DNA from: SAR324 cluster bacterium
GTDB lineage: Bacteria; SAR324; NAC60-12
Assembly: GCA_015231885.1 (NCBI GenBank)
Contig: JADGAT010000028.1
Span: 1-45,545 of the forward strand
Length of the DNA stretch: 45,545 bases
Direction: 5' to 3'
The position numbers were made by a program, and so were the translations under genes. Positions 17,991-26,221 of this stretch are shown one piece after another. Positions within the stretch are counted from its first letter, which is position 1. Every line of letters starts with the position of its first letter. The notes beneath the pieces are model-generated. The model saw only the letters and a program-made list of their open reading frames with translations, was not told where the DNA came from and made no database searches.

Positions 17991-19037
17991 TTATGATTTT
18001 TTATTCAAATATTTCTGAATGGTCTTTTCAAAAACGGATTGAGGAAGCGCACCCGACAGAACTTCTCCTGTCACTTTCTTTGTTTTAGAATTATAGGTTC
18101 CTATCATAAAACCAGGAGTTCCGCTAATACCAATGGCTGAGCCGTCACGAATGTCATCCTGTACTAATTTGCGATATTTTTCTTGGTCCAGGCACTGATT
18201 AAATTTCGTTAGATTTTTTACCTTAATCGTTTTAGCATAACCCTTCAAATCCGATGGGTGCTGTTTTCGTTGATTTTGATAAAGAATCTTGTGCATTTCT
18301 TCAAACTTCCCTTGCTCCCTGGCACACTCTGCAGCAATTGCGGCCTCATCTGCTTCTGTATGAAAGGAAAGGGGGAAATGGCGATAGGCAAAGGCCACTT
18401 TTTCTTTGTATTTATCCATTAAACTGTCAAGCGTGGGCTGAATTCTCCCACAAAAAGGACATTGATAATCTGAGAATTCAAGCACCATCACAGAGGCTTT
18501 GGGATTATTGCGAATCACAGCTGTCTCAGTAGATGTCGTTACTAAAAATTCAACAGGCGGCTCCAGATAATTGTACACCCATCCTTTTTCCATCGCCACT
18601 GAAAATTGTTGTGCCAAGTACAACCGATTGTTCAGCTCTACCAGGTATTGCTTAATCTGCCCCTTCAGCTGCTGCAGGGTGCCACGTTGTTGTAGATTGT
18701 TTTGCTTATAAAATGCTTCTACTTCTTTGTCGGTTACGGTTGTGGCGGGTTTCAGTTCAATTCCCTTATGCTTTTTTGCCAATTCTTTCAATACCGTTTG
18801 GGGCAATGTTGCTGCTAATTCTTCATAAAGGTCTTCAAGTAAATCATGGATCGTTTTATTCATGATATCATTCAGATGGATCGCCTTACCATCCACTGTT
18901 GCAATCACAGGATTGCTGGTATACCTTTCGACCTTAGCTTTTATTTCTTTTTCTTTATGTTGGTCTGCCATAACAATTGAAACCAGAAACCCTGTACAAA
19001 AAAGGAGGAGGCTCACTTGTAAGAATCGCATAATCAT
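17991..19037 (-). CDS. Exported DsbA-family thiol oxidoreductase/disulfide protein
   Basis: This 348-residue protein has an N-terminal signal peptide (about 1-24), a helical region of about 140 residues resembling SurA-type chaperone N domains, then a DsbA-like thioredoxin fold. The redox motif is Cys193-PF-Cys196, and the cis-proline loop GTPGF is present. Homologues with this architecture form or isomerise disulfides in the periplasm. It heads the minus-strand series with the HldE-like and SHMT genes. AAGGATG lies ahead of the ATG at 19037; Met3 is an alternative start. The 290-base gap to lnt carries no recognisable gene or terminator. Confidence 0.85.
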   Translation of the reverse strand: MIMRFLQVSLLLFCTGFLVSIVMADQHKEKEIKAKVERYTSNPVIATVDGKAIHLNDIMNKTIHDLLEDLYEELAATLPQTVLKELAKKHKGIELKPATTVTDKEVEAFYKQNNLQQRGTLQQLKGQIKQYLVELNNRLYLAQQFSVAMEKGWVYNYLEPPVEFLVTTSTETAVIRNNPKASVMVLEFSDYQCPFCGRIQPTLDSLMDKYKEKVAFAYRHFPLSFHTEADEAAIAAECAREQGKFEEMHKILYQNQRKQHPSDLKGYAKTIKVKNLTKFNQCLDQEKYRKLVQDDIRDGSAIGISGTPGFMIGTYNSKTKKVTGEVLSGALPQSVFEKTIQKYLNKKS

Positions 19038-19327
19038 CTCATCATCCTTTGAATAGCTGTTTGCATAGTAAAATAAAATTCGGGATTGCTTAGCATCTCA
19101 TTGCAAATCCGCTTCTGCCAGTAGACTTAGCTGCTCCTGTTTGATACAAGCTCCTGGGATATTTGATAACAAAATGATCAATCTATTGCCAGAGGAATTG
19201 CCCAATAATCGTGTGAGAATAAAGGTGAGGCTGGAAAATATAATATAAAAAACTGTAAATTTAGCAAGGTGGAAGTATAATTTCACCTTTTGAACAATAC
19301 CGTAAAATATCAAAACCTCATCTATCT

Positions 19328-20956
19328 ATGGGCACATTAAATCCATCTTTTTATTGGGTCTGGATCTTTATTTCTGGAGTAGGCGCAGGCTTAGCGAGCA
19401 TGGTCTATTCTTTTCAATATTTAGGATTGGTGTCTTATTTTCCATTACTGCTGGTACTGGACTGCATTAACCAAAAAACACAATACACATGGAAACAAAA
19501 AATCATCTATACCATCCTGGCTTGTTGGGGTGTGGGCTCAATCGGAGCAGCTATTGCAAATCCCTGGATGATTCATAGCATTCATGTGTTTGGACACATG
19601 CCCTGGGCCATTTCGGTACTCATTACAGCCCTCGTCTATGGATTTGAAATCACCTTGGTTCTCTGGGTTTGTTTTGGTTTTCCCATGATGTTCATCAAAC
19701 GGCTAGAGGGCTGGGATATCCCTTTTCGCTTTTGCTTCTTTCTTCTTGCAGACCCGTTGTATCCCAGGCTGTTTCAATGGTCTTTTGGGGGATTTACCTT
19801 CACCGAAACCCTATGGATTGCTCAAGTTGCTGATTTAGTAGGGGATTGGGGATTGGGATTTTACAGCATCGGTTTCCATTTTTTGCTTCTTTTGGTTTGG
19901 CGCCAAAAAATCATTCATTCATCATTCAACAAACCACTTGCGCTTGGTTTTGCAGGAACTTACGTTTTTTTGTTGATTGCAGGAATTGCTTATGGGGGAT
20001 GGCGCACCACACAATTACAGGCTTCGCTAACAGAAGGAGAGCCTCTTAATATTGCGGCAATCCAACCAAATTTTTCTCTGCAGCAGTTAGCATCCAATCC
20101 TGATTTAGCCTATTCCAAGCGTGAAATGAATATCAGGGCCCTGCTTTATGATTCTCAGCAGGCTCTTGAAAAATTCGACCATGATTCCAGCATTCCCAAA
20201 CTTCTCGTATGGCCCGAATCCGTCTACCCCTTTGCTTATTTAAGAGACCTTCCTGAGCGCAAAAGGATTCAGCAATTCATAAAAAGACACCAAACGGCTT
20301 TATTGTTTACCACCATCGATTGGAATGACGATCCGGCTGGTCATCAATTTTACGGAACCTCTCTTTTGATAGAAAACGATGGAACCATACAAGGACGTTA
20401 TGACAAAATATTTTTGATTCCTTTCGGAGAGTACATACCAGGAGGTACTGTTTTTCCAGCATACCGTCAATGGTTGAAGAAGTTGATTCCTAACATTTCA
20501 GAATTCAAACGGGGAGAAGTCTATACGGTCTTCCAGCTTTCTGAATCCCTTTCCTTTTCGGGCACCATTTGTTTTGACGTGTTCTCCCCTGCCATCATTC
20601 GAAATATGGTACGCAACGGCGCAAAACTCGTGATCAATCTTAGTAATTTAGCCTGGTTCGGCAAAACCAATGCAACCCGGCAAATGGAGATGATGATTCG
20701 TTGGAAAGCCATTGAAAACAGGGTCCCATTCCTTTACCTGTCGAACAATGGAGAAACCATGTTCATCAATGCATTAGGAGAAAAATCAGGAGAACAACTG
20801 GAGTTGTTTGAACAAGGAAGTCTTTCAGAAACCGTTCTCCTGCAACAGCATTTTTCGATTTATCGTGAATACAAAGAATGGTTGCTAGCAGGAATTTTTC
20901 TGGCTTTGTTAATCACTACAATTTGTGCGCACCGGAAGGGTCGAATTTTTTCCTAA
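19328..20956 (+). CDS. lnt: Apolipoprotein N-acyltransferase
   Basis: This 542-residue inner-membrane enzyme adds the third acyl chain to lipoproteins. Six or more N-terminal membrane helices (about 10-230) precede a carbon-nitrogen hydrolase domain, and a last helix lies at about 515-535. The catalytic triad is visible as Glu297 (WPES), Lys360 (YDKIFLIPFGEYIP) and Cys415 (GTICFD). The family's NLSN.AWFG segment follows. In many relatives the residues after the cysteine are YE; here they are FD. The 3' end overlaps the convergent receiver-kinase gene by 48 bases. Confidence 0.92.
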   Translation: MGTLNPSFYWVWIFISGVGAGLASMVYSFQYLGLVSYFPLLLVLDCINQKTQYTWKQKIIYTILACWGVGSIGAAIANPWMIHSIHVFGHMPWAISVLITALVYGFEITLVLWVCFGFPMMFIKRLEGWDIPFRFCFFLLADPLYPRLFQWSFGGFTFTETLWIAQVADLVGDWGLGFYSIGFHFLLLLVWRQKIIHSSFNKPLALGFAGTYVFLLIAGIAYGGWRTTQLQASLTEGEPLNIAAIQPNFSLQQLASNPDLAYSKREMNIRALLYDSQQALEKFDHDSSIPKLLVWPESVYPFAYLRDLPERKRIQQFIKRHQTALLFTTIDWNDDPAGHQFYGTSLLIENDGTIQGRYDKIFLIPFGEYIPGGTVFPAYRQWLKKLIPNISEFKRGEVYTVFQLSESLSFSGTICFDVFSPAIIRNMVRNGAKLVINLSNLAWFGKTNATRQMEMMIRWKAIENRVPFLYLSNNGETMFINALGEKSGEQLELFEQGSLSETVLLQQHFSIYREYKEWLLAGIFLALLITTICAHRKGRIFS

Positions 20957-22201
20957 GGTTGCGCCTGTCTCTTTAGGTATAGTAAAAGTAAACGTAGAGC
21001 CTTGATTCGGTCGGCTCTCCACCCAAATTTTCCCTTGATTTTTGTCGATCAATTCCTTACATAAAGTCAACCCAAGGCCTGTTCCTTTTTCTCGTTTAGT
21101 ACCGAGTGTGGAAACACTTTTATCCATTCGAAAAATATCTTTCAAATTGTCTTCACAAATTCCAACCCCATCGTCTTTAACAGAAACTTCCACCATCGTA
21201 TCGGCATCTTTGACAAAAATTCGAATGGTGCCATGAGGATGCGTGAACTTGATTGCATTGGACAGTAAATTACGCAGGATGGTGCTAGTGATATGATAAT
21301 CAGCATAAATCATCGTTTGTTCAGAAATTTCATTGCACAAGGTGATGGATTTTTGCCTTGCATTGTCCGATAAAACTGCAACTACATCCTTTGCCAAGGC
21401 ATCTAAATCATGAAAATCAGGATGACTCTCTATTCGACCCACCTGTATTTTTGACCAATCCAACAAGTTTTCGAAAAGGCGAAAAAGACGTTTCGTCGAA
21501 CCATATATATTATCTGCCATCTTACGAATCGTGGGTGGATCATACTGGTCTATTTGCGTGGCTAATAGTTCTCCTGACATCAGCACGCTTGTAAAAGCAT
21601 TCGATGTTTCGTGGGCAATGATGGAGAAAAACTTATCTTTGGTCGCATTCAACTCTTGCAATTTTTCTAAAGCTTCTTTCAATTGTAGAGTACGACGTTG
21701 TACGGTTTGGTCCAACTCCATGTTCAATTTAGCCAATTCTTCCACCAGTTCCAGATTGCGTGCTTCCAACGTATAAGATTCTAAAGCGCGTTTGATGGTA
21801 AGTTGCATGTCATCCTGATTAAAAGGTTTCAAGATGAATTTGTAAATATGGGCTTGGTTGATGGAGGCAATCATTACCTCAATATCAGTAAAACCCGTCA
21901 AAATTATACGCAGCGCACGTGGAAGCAGCGGAATTGTCTGTTCTAAAAAGTCAACACCCAACATTCCGGGCATTCGTTGGTCACTGATAATCAAATGAAT
22001 ATGGTTCGGATATTTATATTCTTTGATTCGTTGCAATGCCTCAAGGCCTCCTGTAGCAGTCAGCACTTCATAGTCCTGGCTCAACAAATCTGACAAGGTG
22101 ATCAAGTTATGTTCTTCGTCATCCACCACTAAAATGGTGTGCTCTTTCAAATCGACACCCAGAGCAGAGTCCACTGTTTTTAATAAATTTTGGTCAAACA
22201 T
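20909..22201 (-). CDS. Receiver-histidine kinase hybrid (N-terminal REC)
   Basis: This 430-residue soluble protein has a receiver domain (about 20-140) with Asp27/Asp28, phospho-site Asp74 (ISDQRMP) and KPF at 125-127. A coiled-coil linker leads to a DHp domain with His197 in IIAHETSNAFTS, then a HATPase domain with DDGVGI and GTGLGL motifs. The residue pair after the histidine is E-T rather than the usual E/D-L. Without membrane segments it would be controlled by phosphorylation of its own receiver, as a relay integrator. Its target regulator is not adjacent. The last 48 bases overlap the end of lnt on the other strand. Confidence 0.88.
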   Translation of the reverse strand: MFDQNLLKTVDSALGVDLKEHTILVVDDEEHNLITLSDLLSQDYEVLTATGGLEALQRIKEYKYPNHIHLIISDQRMPGMLGVDFLEQTIPLLPRALRIILTGFTDIEVMIASINQAHIYKFILKPFNQDDMQLTIKRALESYTLEARNLELVEELAKLNMELDQTVQRRTLQLKEALEKLQELNATKDKFFSIIAHETSNAFTSVLMSGELLATQIDQYDPPTIRKMADNIYGSTKRLFRLFENLLDWSKIQVGRIESHPDFHDLDALAKDVVAVLSDNARQKSITLCNEISEQTMIYADYHITSTILRNLLSNAIKFTHPHGTIRIFVKDADTMVEVSVKDDGVGICEDNLKDIFRMDKSVSTLGTKREKGTGLGLTLCKELIDKNQGKIWVESRPNQGSTFTFTIPKETGATLGKNSTLPVRTNCSD

Positions 22202-22357
22202 GCTTTCTTTCTACGTTATTCCAATACCGATTTGATGATTTTTTTCATTTTTCTATAGTGCAAGGCTCTTTTCATATTCAAGCTTTTCATGATGGCACTC
22301 CGGTTCTAGGCATGACAAACAAAATAACATATCATCTTTCAGTTTTTTTGTTTCACT

Positions 22358-22377
22358 GCTCATCCCTTAAGGAATGA
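22358..22377. repeat. Imperfect 20-bp palindrome upstream of the receiver-kinase
   Basis: CTCAT...ATGAG arms surround CCTTAAGG, giving a palindrome with a single mismatched pair. It lies about 160 bases upstream of the receiver-kinase start in the 22202-22499 gap. It could be a regulator site or a weak hairpin; no T-run follows on either strand. Confidence 0.35.
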
Positions 22378-22403
22378 GAATTAAATAACTTCCAACAACA
22401 AAT

Positions 22404-22422
22404 CCTCCTTTGACAAAGGAGG
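22404..22422. repeat. Short perfect inverted repeat of the small hairpin-repeat type
   Basis: The arms CCTCCTTTG and CAAAGGAGG (9 bp each) are separated by one A, within an AAATCC...GGTAGATTTT context. This shape resembles small dispersed hairpin repeats found in many bacterial genomes. I saw no second copy in this window. It lies 78 bases past the end of the transporter gene. Confidence 0.4.
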
Positions 22423-22499
22423 CAAGGGTAGATTTTCAAAAAAAAGAAGTCATTTATTTCTGATCCCTGAGTGTCAAAAGGTAGATGAACCGGCTTTCT

Positions 22500-23246
22500 T
22501 CAAAAAATATTCAATAACTTGATGGCCATCAATGTAATGCCAACAATCAATACATAACGAATGATCTTCTCCCCACCTTTTACGGTCGCATAGCTTCCTA
22601 TCCATCCTCCAGCGGCATTTCCTGCAGCCAGGCTCAGCCCCAAAGACCAGTTGACATTCCCTGTTGCAATAAAAACCGCAATAGCAGGCAGCGTATAAAT
22701 AAAGACAATAAAGACCTTGTGCATATTCACATGCACCAAACTCAAATTGAGAACATGATACAACACAGCCATCAATAAAAATCCCACACCCACCTGAATG
22801 AACCCCCCATAAAAACCAATACCAAACATGGCCAGATAGCTCAGCCACACTCTGCGTTGGGTCAAAACGACGGTTTCTTTTTGTTGAAATTTGGGCAACA
22901 GCATAGAAATCACAATACCCACCATCACCACAGCTAAAACACGCTGGAACCAAACATCATTCATTTGGACTGCGGCCCAAGCTCCCAATGCTCCACCAGG
23001 CAGAGTAAAGACAGCAAGCCTAAAACTTTCTCTGAACTGGGAAACTTCCTGTTGGCGAAACCCCCAGATAGCAATTATATTTTGAATACAAATTGCTACA
23101 CGGTTGGTACCATTCGCCAAGGCACTGTCCAGTCCCATAAAAATCAGAACAGGTAAAGAAAGAGCCGACCCCCCTCCAGCCATGACATTGGTAAACCCAG
23201 CCACTGTTCCAACCACAAAAAGCAGTAAAATGTATAAAAAATCCAT
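22500..23246 (-). CDS. TauE/SafE (TSUP) family membrane transporter
   Basis: This 248-residue protein has about eight hydrophobic segments. Its N-terminal motif GTVAGFTNVMAGGGSALSLP and a related repeat near residue 140 (GIGFYGGFIQVGVGF) match the TSUP/TauE-SafE family, which exports sulfite, sulfonates or other organic anions. The substrate cannot be assigned. The ATG at 23246 has a weak AT-rich leader. It is divergent from the IlvY-type regulator with a shared 160-base promoter region, so it may be the regulator's target. Confidence 0.88.
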   Translation of the reverse strand: MDFLYILLLFVVGTVAGFTNVMAGGGSALSLPVLIFMGLDSALANGTNRVAICIQNIIAIWGFRQQEVSQFRESFRLAVFTLPGGALGAWAAVQMNDVWFQRVLAVVMVGIVISMLLPKFQQKETVVLTQRRVWLSYLAMFGIGFYGGFIQVGVGFLLMAVLYHVLNLSLVHVNMHKVFIVFIYTLPAIAVFIATGNVNWSLGLSLAAGNAAGGWIGSYATVKGGEKIIRYVLIVGITLMAIKLLNIF

Positions 23247-23292
23247 TATATTTTCAAAAATTGATAATTTTCATTCATACTCGCATCCTTAA

Positions 23293-23321
23293 TTGACAAC
23301 ACACCCCCTATTCAATGCAAT
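23293..23321 (+). promoter_or_regulatory. Candidate promoter for the ilvY-like gene
   Basis: TTGACA at 23293-23298, a 17-base spacer, then TGCAAT at 23316-23321 give a sigma-70-like promoter with a perfect -35 and a 4/6 -10. The -10 lies within the palindromic operator candidate, as expected for autorepression by a LysR protein. Confidence 0.4.
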
Positions 23322-23337
23322 AGTAGATTGCGTTCAA
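23311..23337. promoter_or_regulatory. Candidate IlvY/LysR operator palindrome
   Basis: Half-sites TTCAATGCAAT (23311-23321) and ATTGCGTTCAA (23327-23337) are separated by five bases and match as an inverted repeat at 9 of 11 positions. The TTGCAAT-like core resembles sites bound by E. coli IlvY (from memory). It lies between the TSUP transporter and the IlvY-type gene, where a divergent LysR operator is expected. Confidence 0.5.
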
Positions 23338-23406
23338 GCAAAAAAGTCTATATGAATAGCACACCCCAACAGGGGACTACCCTGCATCTGTAATAAGGAG
23401 GACTTT

Positions 23407-24285
23407 TTGGACCTAGATACCCTGCGGCTTTTTTTGCACCTGTCGCGCACCTTGCATTTCGGAAAAACAAGCCAGGACTGTTACCTGAGCCCATCGACTT
23501 TAAGCCGCATCATCAAACGGCTAGAAGAAAAGCTAGGCCACACTCTTTTTATTAGAAATAACCGACAAGTCACACTGACTTCCCAAGGCATACAGTTCAG
23601 AGAATATGCCATCGATGCTTTAGCCAGATGGGAAGCATTACAGACAGAACTCCATGAAGACGCAAAGGTCTTACAAGGAGAAATCAGTTTATACTGTTCT
23701 GTCACCGCTTGCTACAGCATTCTGCCGATGACTTTAAATAATTTACGGCAATTGTATCCGGATATTCATCTGAAACTGGAAATTGGCAATTCGGTCCATG
23801 CTCTGCATAAAATTAAAGACAATTCGGTGGATCTCATCATCGCCACACTTCCTGATTCTATTTCCAATGACTTGATTTCTCATATTCTGGCGATCACGCC
23901 TTTAGTATTTGTCGCCCCCTCCGCACCTTGCAACGTCAGTACACAAATCGGCAGCCAAACCATTGAGTGGTCTCAAGTGCCCATGATTTTACCTCAAACC
24001 GGCCTAGCCAGAAGTTATGTCAATAAATGGTTTCAAGAGCAAGACCTAACTCCCAAAATTTATAGTGAAGTCGTTGGGAATGAAGCCATCCTTGCATTAG
24101 TCAGCATGGGATGCGGGATTGGCATCGTACCACAACTCGTACTCGAAAAAAGCCCGTTGCAATCAGAAGTACGTATTTTACAAATTACACCCAAACTTCC
24201 AGAATTTAAAGTGGGCGTTTGCCTTCAGAAGAAGAAACTGCAATCGTCTCTGGTTCAGGCCTGCTGGAATTCAATTAAATTTTGA
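23407..24285 (+). CDS. ilvY: LysR-family transcriptional regulator, IlvY type
   Basis: This 292-residue regulator has an N-terminal winged HTH (about 1-60). DLDTLRLFLHLSRTLHFGKT and SPSTLSRIIKRLEEKLG closely follow the IlvY subtype rather than generic LysR proteins. The rest is a periplasmic-binding-like effector domain (about 90-290). E. coli IlvY senses acetolactate/acetohydroxybutyrate and activates ilvC. Here no ilvC is adjacent, and the divergent neighbour is a TSUP transporter. The start is TTG 23407, decided by a strong AAGGAGGA ten bases upstream. Confidence 0.85.
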   Translation: MDLDTLRLFLHLSRTLHFGKTSQDCYLSPSTLSRIIKRLEEKLGHTLFIRNNRQVTLTSQGIQFREYAIDALARWEALQTELHEDAKVLQGEISLYCSVTACYSILPMTLNNLRQLYPDIHLKLEIGNSVHALHKIKDNSVDLIIATLPDSISNDLISHILAITPLVFVAPSAPCNVSTQIGSQTIEWSQVPMILPQTGLARSYVNKWFQEQDLTPKIYSEVVGNEAILALVSMGCGIGIVPQLVLEKSPLQSEVRILQITPKLPEFKVGVCLQKKKLQSSLVQACWNSIKF

Positions 24286-24413
24286 TTCCACAAAAAGAAG
24301 GATTTGTTCGCTGATATGTGATAGACATTGACATTGTGCTGATGAATAAATAGGATTTTCTAATACAGCAAACTTTCTTCAAAACACTCCATCTCACATA
24401 AAAAAGAGACACC

Positions 24414-25211
24414 ATGATGCCTGTACTTTACTTCATTGCTGGCGGCATTTTGATTTTCATCGTCATGCTTCTTCGTCAAAAAACCATAGAACAATCGTAC
24501 CAGGAAGAAAGAAAAAAATTATTGGGAACTCCCCCTCAGAAGCAATCTGACGAATTAAAAATAAAGCAGGAACAGCAGAAGCAAGACTACGAACACCAGA
24601 TCCAGATACTAAAAACAGAACATAAAGCACACATTGCAGAATTATTAGAACATATTGCAGAAATTGAAGATGCCGCACTCAAATGTGAAAGGAGTTTACT
24701 TTCTCCAGATAAGCTGAGCTTTCTAGAATCCGAACTGGATAAATTAAATACAGAAGTGGATCAGCTGATGCAATTAGTGACCACTTTCAGACAATGGCAC
24801 GAAGGACTGGTTGAACTGAGAGCCAATAATCAATTGATGCATAAATTGAATGAAGAATTCAAATCGGTTGGCAGTCAAACCATCACTTTATCATTAAATG
24901 CCAGCATTGAAGCATCAAAATCAGGAGAAATGGGCAAAGGATTCAAGGTCGTTGCTGAAGAGATTTCTGAATTGGCAGAACAAACGCAGGAGCTGTGTAA
25001 CAATTATGCCAAAGAACTTAGTAAAAATGATCTATTGACAACAACTGCTTTTCAAAACACTCAGGCAGGAAGTCGGATGGTTTTGAATACCGTTGAAGGA
25101 TTGCTGTATACGGCCAAAGACCTCCAAAAAGAAGCAGGACGGATTAAAAAGACGGTAGAGGACAGCGATATTCAGGAATTGCTCAATTGTGTCCGCTCCT
25201 TACACAAATAA
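24414..25211 (+). CDS. Short MCP-like signalling protein with one membrane anchor
   Basis: This 265-residue protein has one N-terminal transmembrane helix (about 3-20), a long coiled coil (about 25-150) and a methyl-accepting-chemotaxis signalling tip. That tip reads LSLNASIEASKSGEMGKGF...AEEISELAEQT (about 158-192), against the canonical LNAAIEAARAGE.GRGFAVVA. No periplasmic sensing domain, second membrane helix or HAMP domain is present, so any input is cytoplasmic or membrane-lateral. The tip is shorter than in standard receptors, and binding to CheA/CheW is plausible but not certain. AAGAGAC precedes the ATG. The next gene begins about 20 bases downstream and is probably co-transcribed. 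Confidence 0.8.
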   Translation: MMPVLYFIAGGILIFIVMLLRQKTIEQSYQEERKKLLGTPPQKQSDELKIKQEQQKQDYEHQIQILKTEHKAHIAELLEHIAEIEDAALKCERSLLSPDKLSFLESELDKLNTEVDQLMQLVTTFRQWHEGLVELRANNQLMHKLNEEFKSVGSQTITLSLNASIEASKSGEMGKGFKVVAEEISELAEQTQELCNNYAKELSKNDLLTTTAFQNTQAGSRMVLNTVEGLLYTAKDLQKEAGRIKKTVEDSDIQELLNCVRSLHK

Positions 25212-25232
25212 TTTTTTATTCAGGATTTGATA

Positions 25233-25754
25233 GTGATTAGCGAATCTGCACAAAACTCCTTTGCTTCCATCTTCATCCGCAGCATTGAAAAAGCACTGGA
25301 GTCTAACAAAGACGGCTCACATTGGGATATCCACCCATTGTCATCTGCCGAAAAGATTATCGCACAAGATTTTATTTTAACAACCCTGTGCTCTTATCAG
25401 TTCCGTCTTTTCACTACTCTCCATTTTTCTTATAGTCTTTCTATTCTGGAGGATGCTGCTGAAGTCCTGAAGCTCCCCAAAGAAAAAATGACTAAAGAAA
25501 AATTTAATGATTGCATGAAAGAAAAAAGTCTGACGCTAAGTGATACCGTGAAAGAGTCGTTGGAAGGAACATTTCCACATTTAGGAATATCCGAACCCGA
25601 ATTTTTAAAGCAACAATCACATCTATTTTTTGATAGCAATCATTACGAGTACACCCTGCACAACTCAGCCACTTCTAAGAAAAATATTTGTCTTTTTTTT
25701 GGGCTGTATGTATGCCCTTTTGAAGATCTGGATTTTGAAGTGGCAATTCATTGA
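25233..25754 (+). CDS. Hypothetical protein paired with the MCP-like gene
   Basis: This 173-residue cytosolic alpha/beta protein is not confidently recognised. I prefer GTG 25233, seven bases after AGGA, to TTG 25227. Its general pattern (an N-terminal amphipathic segment, a strand-rich TTLHFSYSL region, a helical EKFNDCMKE segment, then two C-terminal strands) is faintly like the CheC/CheX fold, but the defining E..N motifs are not clear. The close spacing to the MCP-like gene suggests a shared function. Its end overlaps the convergent LapA-like gene by 7 bases. Confidence 0.6.
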   Translation: MISESAQNSFASIFIRSIEKALESNKDGSHWDIHPLSSAEKIIAQDFILTTLCSYQFRLFTTLHFSYSLSILEDAAEVLKLPKEKMTKEKFNDCMKEKSLTLSDTVKESLEGTFPHLGISEPEFLKQQSHLFFDSNHYEYTLHNSATSKKNICLFFGLYVCPFEDLDFEVAIH

Positions 25755-26218
25755 GGAGATTCACTTTTTACGGAATGGTTAGTTTCTTCTGAAGAAACAG
25801 TGACCACTTCAGACGATTCAACTTCTTTGCGAATTTCTTCCTCCACCTCAACAGTTTGTTGATTTTCTTGCTCTAGTCGTTTCTGATTCGATTCTGTTTT
25901 CCCTTGGTCCAGTTTTTTTTGTTTTTCCCGTTCCATCAAAACCAGCTTTTTCAGTCGAAAAATTTCACTTTCCTGAGATTTGATTCGAATTCTAAGATAG
26001 GAATGATAAAAAAAGAAATACGAAGTTGTGAGAAAAACACCAATACCAAGCGTCGCAAAAAAAGAAATAAAAAAAGGGTGCTTGCCCGTTGTTAAATAAA
26101 AATTAAGCCACTTCAGGCTAAATTTAATCGTCACCATTTCCTGATTTTGATCAGCAAACAGAACCCCAAAACCAAGAAACGCACACGCAAACAGCAGCCA
26201 AAAATAACGCATAATCAC
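25748..26218 (-). CDS. LapA/DUF1049-like membrane protein
   Basis: This 156-residue protein has two transmembrane helices (about 4-22 and 48-70) with FADQNQEMVTIKFSLKW between them, the LapA (DUF1049, LPS-assembly protein A) layout. A cytoplasmic coiled-coil and acidic Glu/Ser-rich tail follow. LapA partners LapB in LPS homeostasis in enterobacteria; no lapB lies here. The start is GTG 26218 or ATG 26212. The gene begins 3 bases after the SppA stop, so the two form one transcription unit. Confidence 0.8.
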   Translation of the reverse strand: MIMRYFWLLFACAFLGFGVLFADQNQEMVTIKFSLKWLNFYLTTGKHPFFISFFATLGIGVFLTTSYFFFYHSYLRIRIKSQESEIFRLKKLVLMEREKQKKLDQGKTESNQKRLEQENQQTVEVEEEIRKEVESSEVVTVSSEETNHSVKSESPQ

Positions 26219-26221
26219 ACT

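Noticed and set aside
22474..22953. 159-codon minus-strand ORF overlapping the TSUP transporter
   Set aside because: It is another frame of the transporter gene, Cys/Trp/Gly-rich as expected of a shadow, without family features.
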